Source: Takakia lepidozioides
Taxonomy: Eukaryota > Streptophyta > Takakiopsida > Takakiales > Takakiaceae
DNA length: 64,000 nt
Assembly (NCBI GenBank): GCA_030704615.1
Contig: CM060732.1
Span: 49,147,053 to 49,211,052 of the forward strand
Direction: 5' to 3'
In this document: positions 21,399-33,330 of the stretch, piece after piece
Position numbering within the stretch: the stretch's first letter is position 1
How the letters are laid out: each line of letters starts with the position of its first letter
Position numbers and translations under genes: made by a program
The notes under the pieces: model-generated
Told to the model about the DNA's origin: nothing
What the model saw: the letters and a program-made list of their open reading frames with translations, nothing else
Databases searched by the model: none

Positions 21399-22900
21399 GC
21401 CCTCCTACAATCTCATTGTCACATTTACAGGTGGCGGCTTGTGTACCTAGTGAACGGACCGGTGGGTCACACCACCATTTATTCAGCCGTCTCCTTCATA
21501 AGGTGTCATAATGCTCACAGCACCAACAGAATGGGGTCATGAAAGCTCCAACATCTTGATTCCTTCCTTTCAAATAGGCATGCCGGTGTTCCGAGTGCAG
21601 AGCTTTTGTAAAGGACCACCCACTCTACTCTGTCCAGGCAGGTAGCTTCTGGCACTGACGCACTACATTCATTTGTGTATGTAGGTTCTCTCTGCTATCT
21701 CTGTAGTTTTTTGTGCACGTTACTTAGGATCACCAGAGCTGGTTTTGTATGTCACTTTTGAGTCTTTGCCTGGAGATTGTTGTTGCTTTCTGCTAGGTGT
21801 ATGTGCCTCATAACTGAAGTAACTGTCATTGTTGCAGGACTGAACGTAGGACCTTCACTATTTGCCTGCAAATGTCTTGTTTATCACTTCATCAGCTGGT
21901 GCGTCTCTTTCCTCGATACTTTGTTTTCCTGGAGCTTAATTCTCTCAATCTGGTATAAACATCGGGCGAGTGGCTGAGCACCGGGTGGCGAGAGTCTCTG
22001 GGCGGTAACATGGTTGCTACAGTACTTGTGCCAGCTCTTTGGCAAGGAGTTGCATATTAGGCTAAGTGTACCATATTTAGATCATGAATCACTGTATGTC
22101 TGCAGTGTCACGGATCTATAATTAATTGAGTTTTGACCATGCATTCTTGATGCCATGTGCCCTTTTCTGAATAAAACATATGTTTCCACTGACCTGTTTA
22201 CTACCTGTCATCTTTTTCCACAGGGCAGCTAGGGGTGTCTTTGCTCAGTCTTGCACTTCAACAAATGGCATTGATAAATACTCGAAGAGTATCGTTTTGG
22301 ATGGTCCACGATCTCTGTTTTGGACAATGCTTGTATTCACAAGTTGAAAAGCTAGGTAAAGCTGGTTTGAAGTCCCCAGGTCTGCGGAGCCTTGGCATAG
22401 CTTTTACCACCTTGTTTACTCTAGCAGACTCTTGACCCGACCGTGGAGATGCTTGAGGACTTGCAGATAGTGTTCAAGGAGCACAGTTGCAATGTAAAAT
22501 GGAGCAAATAGGTTGGAACCTGGTGATTACAATGTATATTTGAGGCCATGCCGTGGAAGTTAGCTGGTGAGACTGCCCAGCCACACACATGATGTCCTAA
22601 GAGACAGGACTTGTGTGTTGTGATCCACTCTAGGTGTAGGTGTCTGGTTCTAGTTAAATTATTAACATGTTGAGAGTCTCATGCTGCAATTGGATACACG
22701 GCTCCATCCGCTGCTGTACTGCATCTATTCCCACCTCCCTGTTGGTACCCCTATTTCCTTGACCTTCAAACTATTGTGTACATATACCATAGTATTTCGC
22801 GAGGAATTACATGTTAGGTTAATAATCTCTATAAGTACGCCTGCATTTTAATTTCTACATTCAATGAAACATAGCAATATTATTTCAAAGTCTTCAAAGA
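21399..22900 (+). other. SIZ1 3' untranslated / downstream region
   Basis: No coding sequence is recognised. An AATAAA polyadenylation-like signal lies at 22170-22175, about 770 bases after the stop. It is a reasonable but unproven end for the transcript. Short open frames near 21777 and 22235 have no family resemblance. Confidence 0.4.
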
Positions 22901-22931
22901 ACTATTGAGAACTGAGATGTGGTACCCGTAC

Positions 22932-23062
22932 CCGGCAGTCCATGAGCTCAAGTAGCGACCTGCCTAACTAAACTCGGGGCAACTCCTGGATTGAGACGTG
23001 ACCAGTAATGCCAGGTGCCTTCGTTCCGAGGAAGTGATGTAACCGGCAGTCCATGAGCTCAA
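22932..23062 (+). repeat. 20-bp perfect direct repeat
   Basis: The same 20 bases (CCGGCAGTCC followed by ATGAGCTCAA) occur at 22932-22951 and 23043-23062, with 91 bases between them. No gene is associated. Confidence 0.85.
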
Positions 23063-23914
23063 TTAACCGGGGTATTGATAACGGGCACAATTCATATGAT
23101 GCCTCTTGTTTGATAACCTGCTCCTGGGCGAATTCTCAAATCCTTGCATTATGCATACCCGGCTATGCTCCAGCCTCAATGAAAATGCCATACCTGGACC
23201 TGGAAAAAAGTCCAAAACATGACTCGCCCAACAGTGGTGTCAAGTAGGATTTCTCTTGCCTATTTGACCCCTAAAGGACTAACCCCAATTTTTGGGTCCA
23301 CCCCCAAAAAATTGACCCTTCCCCACTAAATAATTTATATCTTGAGATTTCCTCAGGCCCTATAAAACTGACCGTTGTAATATGTTTCTACCTACCCCAG
23401 CTATGACCACAAAAAGTCTGGTCCAAATCAACCTGCCGGTTTGCAAGATTATAATGTTGAAAGTTGGGCCAAAAGCAAATTTCCTATTTCCAATGGAGTA
23501 AAAAACACAGCTTTTCTTATCGAATTTCCCAGCTGTGAAATGTTTTGACATGACACAAACCAGAATCTTGTACCCTGCCAGGTAAGACACCTGCCCTGAA
23601 AATTTCAGCTTTTTCTGACATGTTCTCATGTGGGCTGCTTTGTATGGCCAATTTGGGGGGTCAAATTTCCCAATTCAAAGGGGCAAGCACAAAACTGTAT
23701 TAGAAAAATCGGTGAAAAGATCTGAACCGTTGAATTGTCAATCGCTCCGGTTGTACTGTAGTGGGCAGGTTTGTGTAAGCACCAAAAACATTTCGCGCCA
23801 ATCAGAGCTTCCCTTCATATGATTTTTTCCCCTGCCCATGACTTCTCCATGTGCACCTATGTTTGCCTATACTTTTTGGCCAGTAGCCCTAAGGAATGTA
23901 GGTTGAGGCACTTG

Positions 23915-24303
23915 CACAAGGCAGGTTCGCATGGCAAAAATCCGTCCGTCCCATCTAGCCATAGTGGTGGGCCCTCCGCAAGTGTGGAGGGGGACTGACG
24001 GGACCGACGGTGCAACATGTTCACACGCGATAGTACACATGTGACGCTACATAGAAGTTTAGCAAGAGAAGCTCTCATAAAGAGACCTCTGGCTAAACCC
24101 TACACACATGTTTTAGCCATGATAGCCATGGAGAAGGAATGAGGGATGGAACGGACAGCGACGGACAGCGGGAAGTACCTACAGTGGCCAGGCCGTCCCT
24201 CCCTTCCTCGCCATCGCGTTCCTCAAGGGTGGACCCCGGCCCGCTGCAGCCGCCATGTCCGGATGGGACGGACGGATTTTTGCCGTGTGAACCTGCCTTG
24301 TAG
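23915..24303. repeat. long imperfect inverted repeat, MITE-like
   Basis: About 40 bases at 23915-23955 (from CACAAGGCAGGTTCGC to CCGTCCGTCCCAT) return as the reverse complement at 24262-24302 with about three mismatches. They enclose roughly 300 bp rich in GGACGGACGG-type words. The size and arrangement are those of a small non-autonomous DNA element or a foldback sequence. I could not see a target-site duplication immediately outside the arms. Confidence 0.65.
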
Positions 24304-24309
24304 GCATGG

Positions 24310-25950
24310 GGGCCTTCTGACGCACAGGGAATGGGAGGCGCTTTAGGGTGGAGGGGGCGCAATAAAGGGTATTGGGAGACGCGCCACCCTCCACAAGTTG
24401 GGGGGGGGTGCGTGGAATTTCTCCCTAACCTAACCCTAGTTGACACGTAGGATGGAGGTCAGGTTAGCTGCCCAAAATGGGGCTGAAAACCACGAGTGTG
24501 GCAGACTCTAGGTGTTCCACGTGGCTCGGGCCAGGCCCAATGACGAATTGGGAATGCCACCTCACAGCTGACTCGATCACCTATCCAATGAGCCTAAACA
24601 TGCCCAAATCAGGCTTAACCCCAGTGATAACCAGACATTTTTCTAAACCAAACCGACCCAATTTGGGTCACTTCGTCTAAGTTTAGGAGTTAACCATGGT
24701 CCATTTGCATTAGTGATTGACAGATCTAATCAGATCTTCAACTAAAGATGATCGTGATAGACGATTCTTTAATTATTTCTTTTCTGATACAATCTGAAGA
24801 ATTTCCTATTTGGAAATTGGGATTCGTCCGGCTGGGTAAATGATAGAAAGTCAAAAGAGTTGCAGAAATTTGTAAAGTAATGGCCAACCTCTCAGACAAA
24901 GGGGACGTTGTGGGCCCTGGCTACAAACTTTGAAGGAGAGGCCCGAGTCTCGCTAGCAACTAGCAACTTGTGAGGCAGAGGGGTACCCTATTCATTGAAG
25001 GCATGTCCATATTCTTTTGGTTGGCTAGGAAAGTGGCAGCTCTCACAACATTCCGGGTTGGCTTGACACTCCTTGTATGGAGATGGGCCAAAGCTGCACT
25101 CCAAAGAACAAAGCAACAACCTGTCAGACGAATAACATGATGTGTGACTCTGCATCACATACTCCATTTTTTATTTGTTTTTTTTTACATGGGGGAAATG
25201 CCATGTAATTCATATTAAAAGGAGCGCTAGAAAAACTAACCAAGACCGGGGGCCATGAGGCAATACATCATAACTGGTTTTTCCAAGCATCTCGAGTCCG
25301 TGTCTACTAACGACTAGCTCACTGCACGTTGGTTACAGGCGGTAACCTGCGATCCTCACAAGATTTGATAACATGGCCGCACAATATGGATGTAAAGTAT
25401 CGATAATTTGGCTGCGCATGGATGATTGTCACTCTCAATGTTTCGAAAACCCAGTTATGTCCAGTAACCAGCTCGAGGCCACGGGTTACCGCATGTAGCT
25501 GAGGCGCATCGTAAACAATCGGGTAACACCGAGGAAGCGGCCACTTAGGGCAGAGCTCTACATAAATACCATGGCTACTGTCAAATACAAACAGCGAGCC
25601 CTTAGCCAGGTCATGCATTTATACTAAGCATCCATGGATCGGAGAGAAAAGGATGAACACCCCAATTTGGAACAGGCCAAAAAACCGAGGGGCCAAGAAA
25701 AAAAAAAAGGCCAAGAAAGTAGGCTAGTGTTCAAAAACCAGTTGTGATAAGCCGAATAAAAATGTGAGGGTGTACCACCAAGCTACTAAAGTAAACTTGC
25801 GATTGGACCCAAAGCACATTGTAAGCACAAATAAAGATAAAAAAGGCCATTAGCGTGTCTGTCTTAAGGACTCAAAAGTCAGGTGACAGTGAGCACGGAC
25901 TTTAAAGATTCCCTATTCGATAGGAGGTCTCGGTGATCACCAGACTCGCT
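24310..25950. other. non-coding, no gene recognised
   Basis: Short frames only. A minus-strand frame at 25319-25618 (99 codons) contains APQLHAVTRGLELV, which vaguely recalls the RNase H segment of plant retroelements, but without the catalytic acidic residues in place. I do not call it. Confidence 0.4.
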
Positions 25951-26229
25951 CTCCCTCGCGTCTGCACAGAATTCCTTGATGTGCCCATTCTGTATCAATC
26001 GCGCATGGCTGTCAAGCTGGGGCCAGTCAAAGCCTCCCTGCCTAAGAGAAGGGTGTCAAACCATCTATTGTGAATGGCAGAAGAGATTAGCGGCTAGCCA
26101 ACAGCAAGTCTATTGTGGTGCAAAGGGAAAGAACTATAATCTTTATAAGAACCCGCGTATGCGTTACCGGCGAGCCAAACATCACTTGCAGACCTGGCCT
26201 CTCCCAAGCAGCCCATCTAGCAGCCTCAG

Positions 26230-28135
26230 AGGCAATGGGTTCAGAGTCTAACTACATGTTGCAAAATATAGGTCATCCCAAGCTCGAGGGGGAGTTTGAA
26301 AGAGATACTCCCATAGACATCCCTAGGCCTTCCGGATGGAATATTGCCAGGCGATGGAGCCCCTATTCAAATGTCGATTGCTTCCCTCCCTAAACCAACC
26401 AGTGCAAGTTTGGTGTCCATAGCGGACTGGAGGACGGAGATGTTTGAGATATGTCTCTAGAGCATAAATTTGCATGGGCCCGCAGAGGGTAGGAACGACC
26501 CGGGGATCCATTTACCCGTGAGAGCTCTTATTTCTTTTCAATATCTAGGATACCCACACCACCCTCTTTTTTTTTACGGGCAGAGTTGTTCCCACAAACC
26601 CAGGGCCCGTTTCGACACAGTGGCGTCCTTGGCCCCTCAGATAAAGTTGCGGAATATGAGAGCTTTAATCCTAGAAAGGAGCGAGGTCGCAAACCAAAGT
26701 TATGAACCAATTGCAAAATGAATTAGAGAGTACATGGTTCACTACTAGAGCCTGACCTGTAAGAGAGAGCTGTGAAGAACACCAGAAGGTAAGCCTCTTC
26801 TTTAGGGATGCCAGAACGGGCGCAAAACGAATTTCTGAAGAGAGATTATGGCCGATGAGGTGACCCAACAATCTATGCGATTCACCATTATGAAGCCACC
26901 AAAGATATTTTTCAATGCCCCAAGAGACAAGGTGCCTAGCAGTCAGGGTACCTAAGAAAATATACCTACAGATTTGCCTTAGTTAACCTTGAAACCGGAG
27001 GCCATCCCAGGGATTGAAAGCCAAGATCTATATTGTTCATGTTGACAATTCTGAGGTACATGACCGAATCCCCGAAAATCGCAGTTTAGGGGGGGTATAT
27101 TTGAATTTAGGTTGGAAAATTTGAATTTCAAAAACTTGTTGACCATTGACTCCAGCATTGACCATTGACCCCGGTTTTGTCCAATGGCATTCATTGTTCT
27201 ACATATATTAGGCAATGCATACTTGAACCTACGATCTCCACGTTATAGCATATCTAAGACACTACAAACCAACCAACACACCTACGATACATATATGTAT
27301 CACAAAAGCAGTCGAAGTATATATCCCCTTGTGGCGACGCCAATGTCACCCCCTCGCAGCGTTGGGCGCCCCAACGACGTTTTTGTGAAGTTGGGGGGCC
27401 GCACGCCCCCCCCCCCCCCCCAAAAAAAAAAACCCATTTGTGGCGACACTGTTGCGACCCCCCGGCGTTGCAGCGTTGGGCGCCCCAGCGACGCTTTTGC
27501 GACGCCGGGGGGTCGCAACGCCCCCCCAAAAAAAAAAAAAAAAAAAAACCTTGCGACCCCCCGACATCGCAAGGAAAAAAAAACCCGTCGCAACCCCCCG
27601 CGGCGATGCAACACCGTCGCATGTCCCAACACCCTTGGGGGCCCCCTTTCCCTTTTATGTCACCTTGCGATGGTTGAGCGTCGGAGCGGAGGATTGTGAC
27701 GCCGGCGCGTCGCAAAAAAATGGCCACGGGGGTGGCGTCGCGGGCTCAGCGCCGCGCCCAGCGTGGGGGCGTGGCTGGCGTCGCTAACCTCCCCCCCCCC
27801 CATTTGCAGTAGTGCATGTCTTACCGATCTCTGAAGAGGGAAAGAGTTGGAGAGGTGGCCATTGGTCAGGACCCTACTTGAACAAGAGAAAAGAAGGATC
27901 TTGATCCATTCGAGGAACTCACCGTGGAACCTTGCAAGTTGATTCTATCGAAAGCCTTTTCAAAATCAAGCATGAGCAGAGCAAGGGGTTGGTTAGAAGA
28001 AGAGGCGAAGTGAAGAGCTTCTTTTGCTTAGAGAATATTAAATAAGATCATACGTTTCTTGACAAAACCAGTCTAATCAAAGGAAGGCAGGAGTTTCTGA
28101 AATCTGATTGCCAGAGTCTTAGCAATAATTTTGCT
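26230..28135 (-). mobile_element. L1-like LINE, reverse-transcriptase part (inverted)
   Basis: The minus strand, read from about 28135 downwards, gives IIAKTLAIRFQKLLPSF and then PLLMLDFEKAFDRINLQG, the RT motif A region of plant L1-type LINEs. After an interruption at about 27000-27820 it resumes with LGHLIGHNLSSEIRF, LASLKKRLTFWCSSQLSLTG and GGVGILDIEKK, which match the thumb and connection region. Stops and frameshifts are common. The 3' zinc motif part of an L1-like element lies next to it on the opposite strand (28145-29480). Confidence 0.75.
27300..27815. repeat. GC-rich low-complexity insertion with poly-C and poly-A runs
   Basis: The block is built from repeated words such as GTTGGGCGCCCCA[A/G]CGACG, GCGACCCCCCG and CGTCGCA. 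It also has a run of 14 or more C, A runs of about 10 and 20 bases, and another C run at 27790. Two near-copies of the GTTGGGCGCC unit begin at about 27360 and 27473. It splits the inverted L1 fragment, so it is a later insertion or expansion. Long open frames through it are compositional and not genes. Confidence 0.6.
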
Positions 28136-28144
28136 ATCAGAATT

Positions 28145-29480
28145 GTTTGCATGAAATCTAGGGAAATTAATCCTTCTGCTGCAAACGGCAATCATGTCAG
28201 CCCTTTCTTTCTCTGGTTTTTTATGGCCCCTCTGTATCTCCTGCAATTCGACCCTGGGGAGTGGAGATGGCAGGATATGAAGCTTTCCCCGCTTTTTGCT
28301 TACAAGGTCAAGCTAGGCTACTCTCTTCGTAATCCTGTGGTTTCTTTCGACATAAAGATATCCAGAAAATGGGGCCATCTCATTGATCGCCCGAGGACTT
28401 GGAACTTTATCTGGAAAGATATTTGGAGAAAAGATCATGCTGCTAAGCTTTCGGGGTTCCTATGGAAACTGACAAATCGGATTCTGCCAGTGTCATTTTC
28501 AGTTTCTGACCCTTCTTCTGTCTGTCAGCTTTGCAATTTGAACGTCCCTGAAACATTGGAGCACTGCCTGCTTCAATGTTATGTTGTCGTGTTGTTTGGG
28601 GGCCGGTGCTTAGTTTTTATTCTATCTGGAAAGCCATGCCTCCTGATACCACCTCTACTTTGCTCCTGAATTGTTACGAAGGCTCTCTTTGGTCTTCTTG
28701 CCCTGTTTGGGCTTCTCTCAGAGTCCAAACTCTATGGAATATATGGAAAGCTGGATGTGCCTTTGTGTTTTCAGGCAAATGGAGTAATGCTAGGTCTATC
28801 TTGATGATAGTTCATTCAGACTTAATGTCTGACGCTAGAAAGGCTTGGCGGGTACTTGGAGAAGCTTTATGTAGATGTGGCCAGAGAAGAAAGATTCAAC
28901 TTCTCGGTGACTTTGACTCCTCCTTGGGTAAAAGTGGTGCAATCTGTACCAGGCTCTCAAAGACTTCAATTTGATGGAGCGACAACCTCCCATCAAGCTG
29001 GCAGCTCCTTTAGCGCCTTGCGTTGTCCTATGGGGAGGATTTGGAGATTAACTGGAAACAGCGCAAGTCTGTGAGAAAAGGGAGATCTAAAGGCCGTCTT
29101 TCTTTTGACAGCATTTCCAATAATTGACTTGTCACCCTTCGTTACACCCTGGTTCGGCTGGTTCTTAATTAGTTTTGTTGCATCTCTTTTGGTACTGAGA
29201 TTTCTCTACTGCTTTGCTGTCTTAGAGCCTCTGGATCAATTTTATAGATAGTGTCTTCGACTTTTCTAAGTCCCTCTCTGCTTATCCGACCTAGTTTCTC
29301 CTGATGTGCATCTGCATGCTGCTGCCCCTTAGAGTCACGAAGCAGTGTCTTCCGTGATCAGCCTCTATGGCTCTTTTGTTGAGGTTATTTTTTCTTCATG
29401 TACTCTTTGGACAACTCGTCCTCTTTATTATATAAAGTTAATGGGTCACCAATCCCTTTTATTATTTTAAAAATATATAT
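28145..29480 (+). mobile_element. L1-like LINE 3' end (zinc-binding RT region and 3' UTR)
   Basis: The frame at 28151-28669 shows FIWKDIWRKDHAAKLSGFLW followed by LTNRILPV and a C-x2-C...H-x4-C motif (CQLCNLNVPETLEHCLLQC), the zf-RVT domain near the end of plant L1 ORF2. The frame at 28576-28974 continues with SLRVQTLWNIWKAGCAFVF. The non-coding end at 29400-29480 resembles plant L1 tails (TATATAAAGTTAATGGGTC) and finishes in an A/T-rich stretch. Frameshifts show it is dead. Confidence 0.75.
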
Positions 29481-32400
29481 ATGAAACATTAAGTAACGTG
29501 ATGGGACGGTAGTTAGCTAAGTTCTCCTGGTCCATGAAGCCAAAGCACTCAGGAGTTTATATGACTAGGGTACCTACAGGGATCAGCAGGGCGTGCGATT
29601 CCAGTCGATCGTTCGAACATCTAGGGGCCGATTAAAACAACTGCAGGCAACGGTCTGCGTGTTCTTCACATCAACATCCGATCGTTATTCAAGCATAGGC
29701 AAGTTAGGAGAGCTTGACCTCAATGACAAACTACCCACTGGGTTATTCTTTCAACGACACGGTTGACAACGGTCTCGCAATTTCAAGTAGAAATTTTTAC
29801 GTTGCTTCAATGCAGTTCATGAGGACGCTGGAGGCATGGAGCACACATGCTCATGATACGATTTCATTTTCATGCTCAGATAAGTCGGTGACAGGGATCA
29901 AGCATGGGTTCCCTTGTGTTTTAGTTCATTCTTGCAAAACAGATACTGCAGTGCGGCAAGTAGCAGACTGCCGGCAGTGATCTCTTTTTCCCAGGAGGAC
30001 AATTCCACCTTTTGGTATGATTTCAATTCAAGGAGCTTCCAAGGAGTCTTGGTCTCATACGAAAAAATCCTTAAGAGGTTTTATCTAGCGGTAGCGGCCG
30101 ACTGGGTTTTCCCGTGTTAAGTACCTTCAGCGAACAAGACGAAGCCGGAATCGAGCGTTGTTCGTGGAGGACTTTTTATGATGTGGTTAAAAGGGAGACA
30201 AGATGATGTGGAAGGAGTTTCAGCCCCTGGCATCGACCTGTTCCCAACCAAAAAACTATGCTACGCGTTGAAACATAGTTTTTATGTGCAAATGGCGTTT
30301 GTCTATTTTTTATGGTTGATGGTTGAATCAGATGAACTTGACGTTTTGTGGGTGTTTCAAGCATACCACAATGGAGTTTGTGGCCAAGTTTCAAGATTTT
30401 TGGAGGAAGTTAGCAACAATTCACTATTTTTGAGATTTTCGGGCGACCGTGGCCAAGAGAAATTCATTTTGATGGGATTTTTGGGTCCACAAGAATTAGC
30501 ACCGCCCCCAACCAGCTGGTTGGATGATATTTGCCACCTACCAACCAAAAAGTGGTTGATTGCCTATTCCATCCAAGGATTTTGGATGTCATCCATTCTT
30601 TTTTTATAATATTTCTAGTATAAGTAAATAAAGGATTTGAGCTTGCTCAAGACTTCATTCTTGTTTTTTTGCTTGTAGTTGCTTGTTAGTGAGTTGCTTA
30701 GAGAGCTAGCTTAGCCTTAACATCTTGCTTTTGAAGTGGTCCTAGATTGCTTGTTGGCTTAAAGCTTAGCCTAGTTGTTTTAGGAAAGCTTGGAAGAAGC
30801 ATCTAGTGTGCTAGGGAGACTAGGGAAACTAGGGAAACTAGGGAGATCCTATGACCTAGTGTGTAAGGGCCAAAAGCCATTTTATGTGAAAAATGAGAGC
30901 ATCTTCCCCAAAAAGCGGAGTGGTTTTGTCATTTGAGAATGTGGTGAGCCCTTGATGTGTGAAGAGGATGTAGGAGCAACAAACCCCATAGGAGAGGTGA
31001 GCACTACCCCTTCCCTTCAAGTTTTGGTAGCCCACTTAGCCAAGTGAAGCCCTTTGAGTGGAGATGAGAGAGTCTTAGCCCTTGTTCATGTGTGTTGCAT
31101 TTGGTATCTTCTTGCTTGTCCATTGTTGTTGGAAGCTTATATCTAACCTTAGCTTGGTCCTACTAACCAAGGGTGGTAGGAGCTAGGGAAGAGATGAAGA
31201 CTAACCCCCCTTAGTGGCCAAGAGGCCCAAGGAGTTGTCATTTTTATCTATGCTTTGTTTTCTGGCTTGAGAGTGGAAAGATCTAACCCCTAGAGAGCTA
31301 ACCATGCAGTGGGATCTCTAAGTGGGGTGTGGGTTTTCTTTTTTGTTGGCCACTAGGCCTTATTTTCATGTGTGCAGCTAACTAGGCATGTAAGGGAAGC
31401 TAACCCACTAATATTGGGTAGATGCTTGCATAAAGCTTGGTGGAAAACCTTCTTTTGTTTTTTATTTTATTTCATTTGAAGCAAGTGAGTGTAGCTTAGT
31501 GTGCACTAAGCCCTCAGACTTGCCATTCATTTGTCTCTTTGTTAAGCATATCACCCCCCATAGGAGAGGAGCAAGATGGAAGAGCTAACAAATTTTTGAT
31601 GTTTTTTTCAAGTTTATTTTGTCGCTGGAATTTTTTTTTTCATGTATAACTAATTTACAGATCAAAAATCAGATCAAATATGGCCTCCCTAGCTTGGTTA
31701 AGCTATGGAGGACCATAGCTAACCCTTGGGAAGGTTAGGCTAGCCCCTTTGGGGTTAGCTTAGGGTTTATTTTCTTGTTAGTGAGGCGCCATATAGGGGA
31801 TACCATGGCAATAGCCAGGAGCTGGCTATTGATTTGAAGCGGGCTGCAGGCCCCACAGAACTCGAGGCGTTGACCACCCAGTCCCCAAGCTGCTCGACAG
31901 CAGCCACTGGGGGGGGGGGGGCATCCTTGCCACTTAGGATCTTCCTGGCTTTACCCATCGGTCCGTCGCTTTACCCGCAAGGTTGCGACCAGCGGTCCGT
32001 CGCCTTGTCCAACGGCGCCTTGTCACTGCCCTACACGGGTCTGCAACCAGCGGGTAAAAGGGCTGGAACGGACCAACGGATAATAGCTTAAGGGGGGGTC
32101 TTAGGTAGGAAAATACTTTTTGAATGGTTTTTGGCCTTGTCGATTGAAGGAGCTCTGCTATGTCGTCTCCTTAGGGGCTGGGGTGGAAATTAGAATGAAG
32201 GGTGGAGGTCTTCGGGGCCTTCATTTTGGTATGTTAGAGATGGTCAGATGGGGAATCGGCCGCTCGGCTCACACCGAGACACCTTGCTCACGAAAAGCGG
32301 ACGAGAAGTACAAAGGTTTTGGGAGGGGTAGAAGGGGGTTTGGAGTGGGAGAGGGAGTCATTTCCGTTTGCACCCAGCCTTAAAATGCACTTCAGGAAGG

Positions 32401-32793
32401 TGGAGGAACCAACAACGGACCCACCAAAATATATTATTCATAGGTGAGAAGCGTTTTTTGAGGAATGATGGGGGTTTTTTTATATGAGCAGTGAGCACAA
32501 AAAAGCATGAGCAGAACCCAAAAATAAATAAAAAATCACATATTTATGCAAATATTCCCAAGTTTCTGACCATCCGAACCTGTTTTTCAGTGTTACAAGT
32601 GCACGATTTCCAGAACAATCAAGTTAGGTTCGGATGCAAAGCTATATTTTGGGCATCGGTGCCGACTTAGAGAGCATTTTTGCTCTTGCAAGCGAGTTGG
32701 GGCAACCTCGGGAATAGGTGTTTCTTCTATAACCACGGTCCAACCTGGCCATGTGAAGACTGCGGGTTTTTTCTTTTTTTTTCTTTTTTTTCT

Positions 32794-32965
32794 TTTTGAG
32801 AAGTCTGCACGGACTTCCGGCTGCCTATTTTCCGTTTTTGGCTCATTTCCCGTTTTCTTAGCCCATTTTCTATTTTTTTTGTTTTTATTTGAGAAGTCGG
32901 CACAGACTTCCGGCTGTCCATTTCTGGGTTTTTTTTTTTTTTTAAAAATTTTAGAGATTTCCGAC
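32794..32965 (+). repeat. direct repeat of a GAGAAGTC...CTTCCGGCTG unit
   Basis: GAGAAGTC followed by GCAC and GACTTCCGGCTG occurs at about 32798 and again at 32891, 93 bases apart. A third weaker copy (GATTTCCGACTGTCC) lies near 32955. Each is preceded by a T-rich run. Confidence 0.65.
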
Positions 32966-33159
32966 TGTCCATTTTCCGTTTTGCCCGCACGGGTATAGGT
33001 GGTACACCTTCTAATACTGTACATTTAGTCATCTTTAGAGATATAACCTGGTCTTTGAGCTTTGCTCGTATCTTGAGCCTATCCCGAACCTAGAATCTGG
33101 CTTCGGGTTTACTTCGGGGTAGGTTCAAAAACTCTGCTCATGGCTCGTTGCTCATGGCT

Positions 33160-33330
33160 CATGGAAAATACAGACCCGATGAGGGGCGGATGAGGTAAGC
33201 AGTATTTCATCTGCAGGCTGGATGAACAGTGGATGAAGGCAAGATGAGAAATGCAGTTTTTCATCCATTGTAGGGATGAATAGTGGATGACCAATGGATG
33301 AAAAAAGGAATTTTTCATCCGCTGTTTGAA
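33160..33330 (+). repeat. short GATGA/CATCC-rich tandem repeat
   Basis: Words GGATGAA, AGTGGATGA and TTTTTCATCC alternate several times over 170 bases, giving short internal inverted repeats. The same word pair appears briefly near 58275-58320. No coding role is seen. Confidence 0.55.

Noticed and set aside
27254-27787. Several long frames through the GC-rich block on both strands
   Set aside because: All frames are open because of composition (poly-C, poly-A). The translations are Phe/Gly/Lys runs.
27260-27814. CACTA-type element bounded by CACTAC...GTAGTG
   Set aside because: The left end CACTACAAACC and right end (reverse complement CACTACTGCAAATG) agree only for about six bases, and there is no 3-bp target duplication.
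30178-30609. 143-codon plus-strand frame
   Set aside because: No family motif, biased composition, repeat-rich surroundings. Kept only as part of the non-coding region note.
32593-33032. Lysine-rich minus-strand frames
   Set aside because: Produced by T-rich low-complexity repeats, not a gene.
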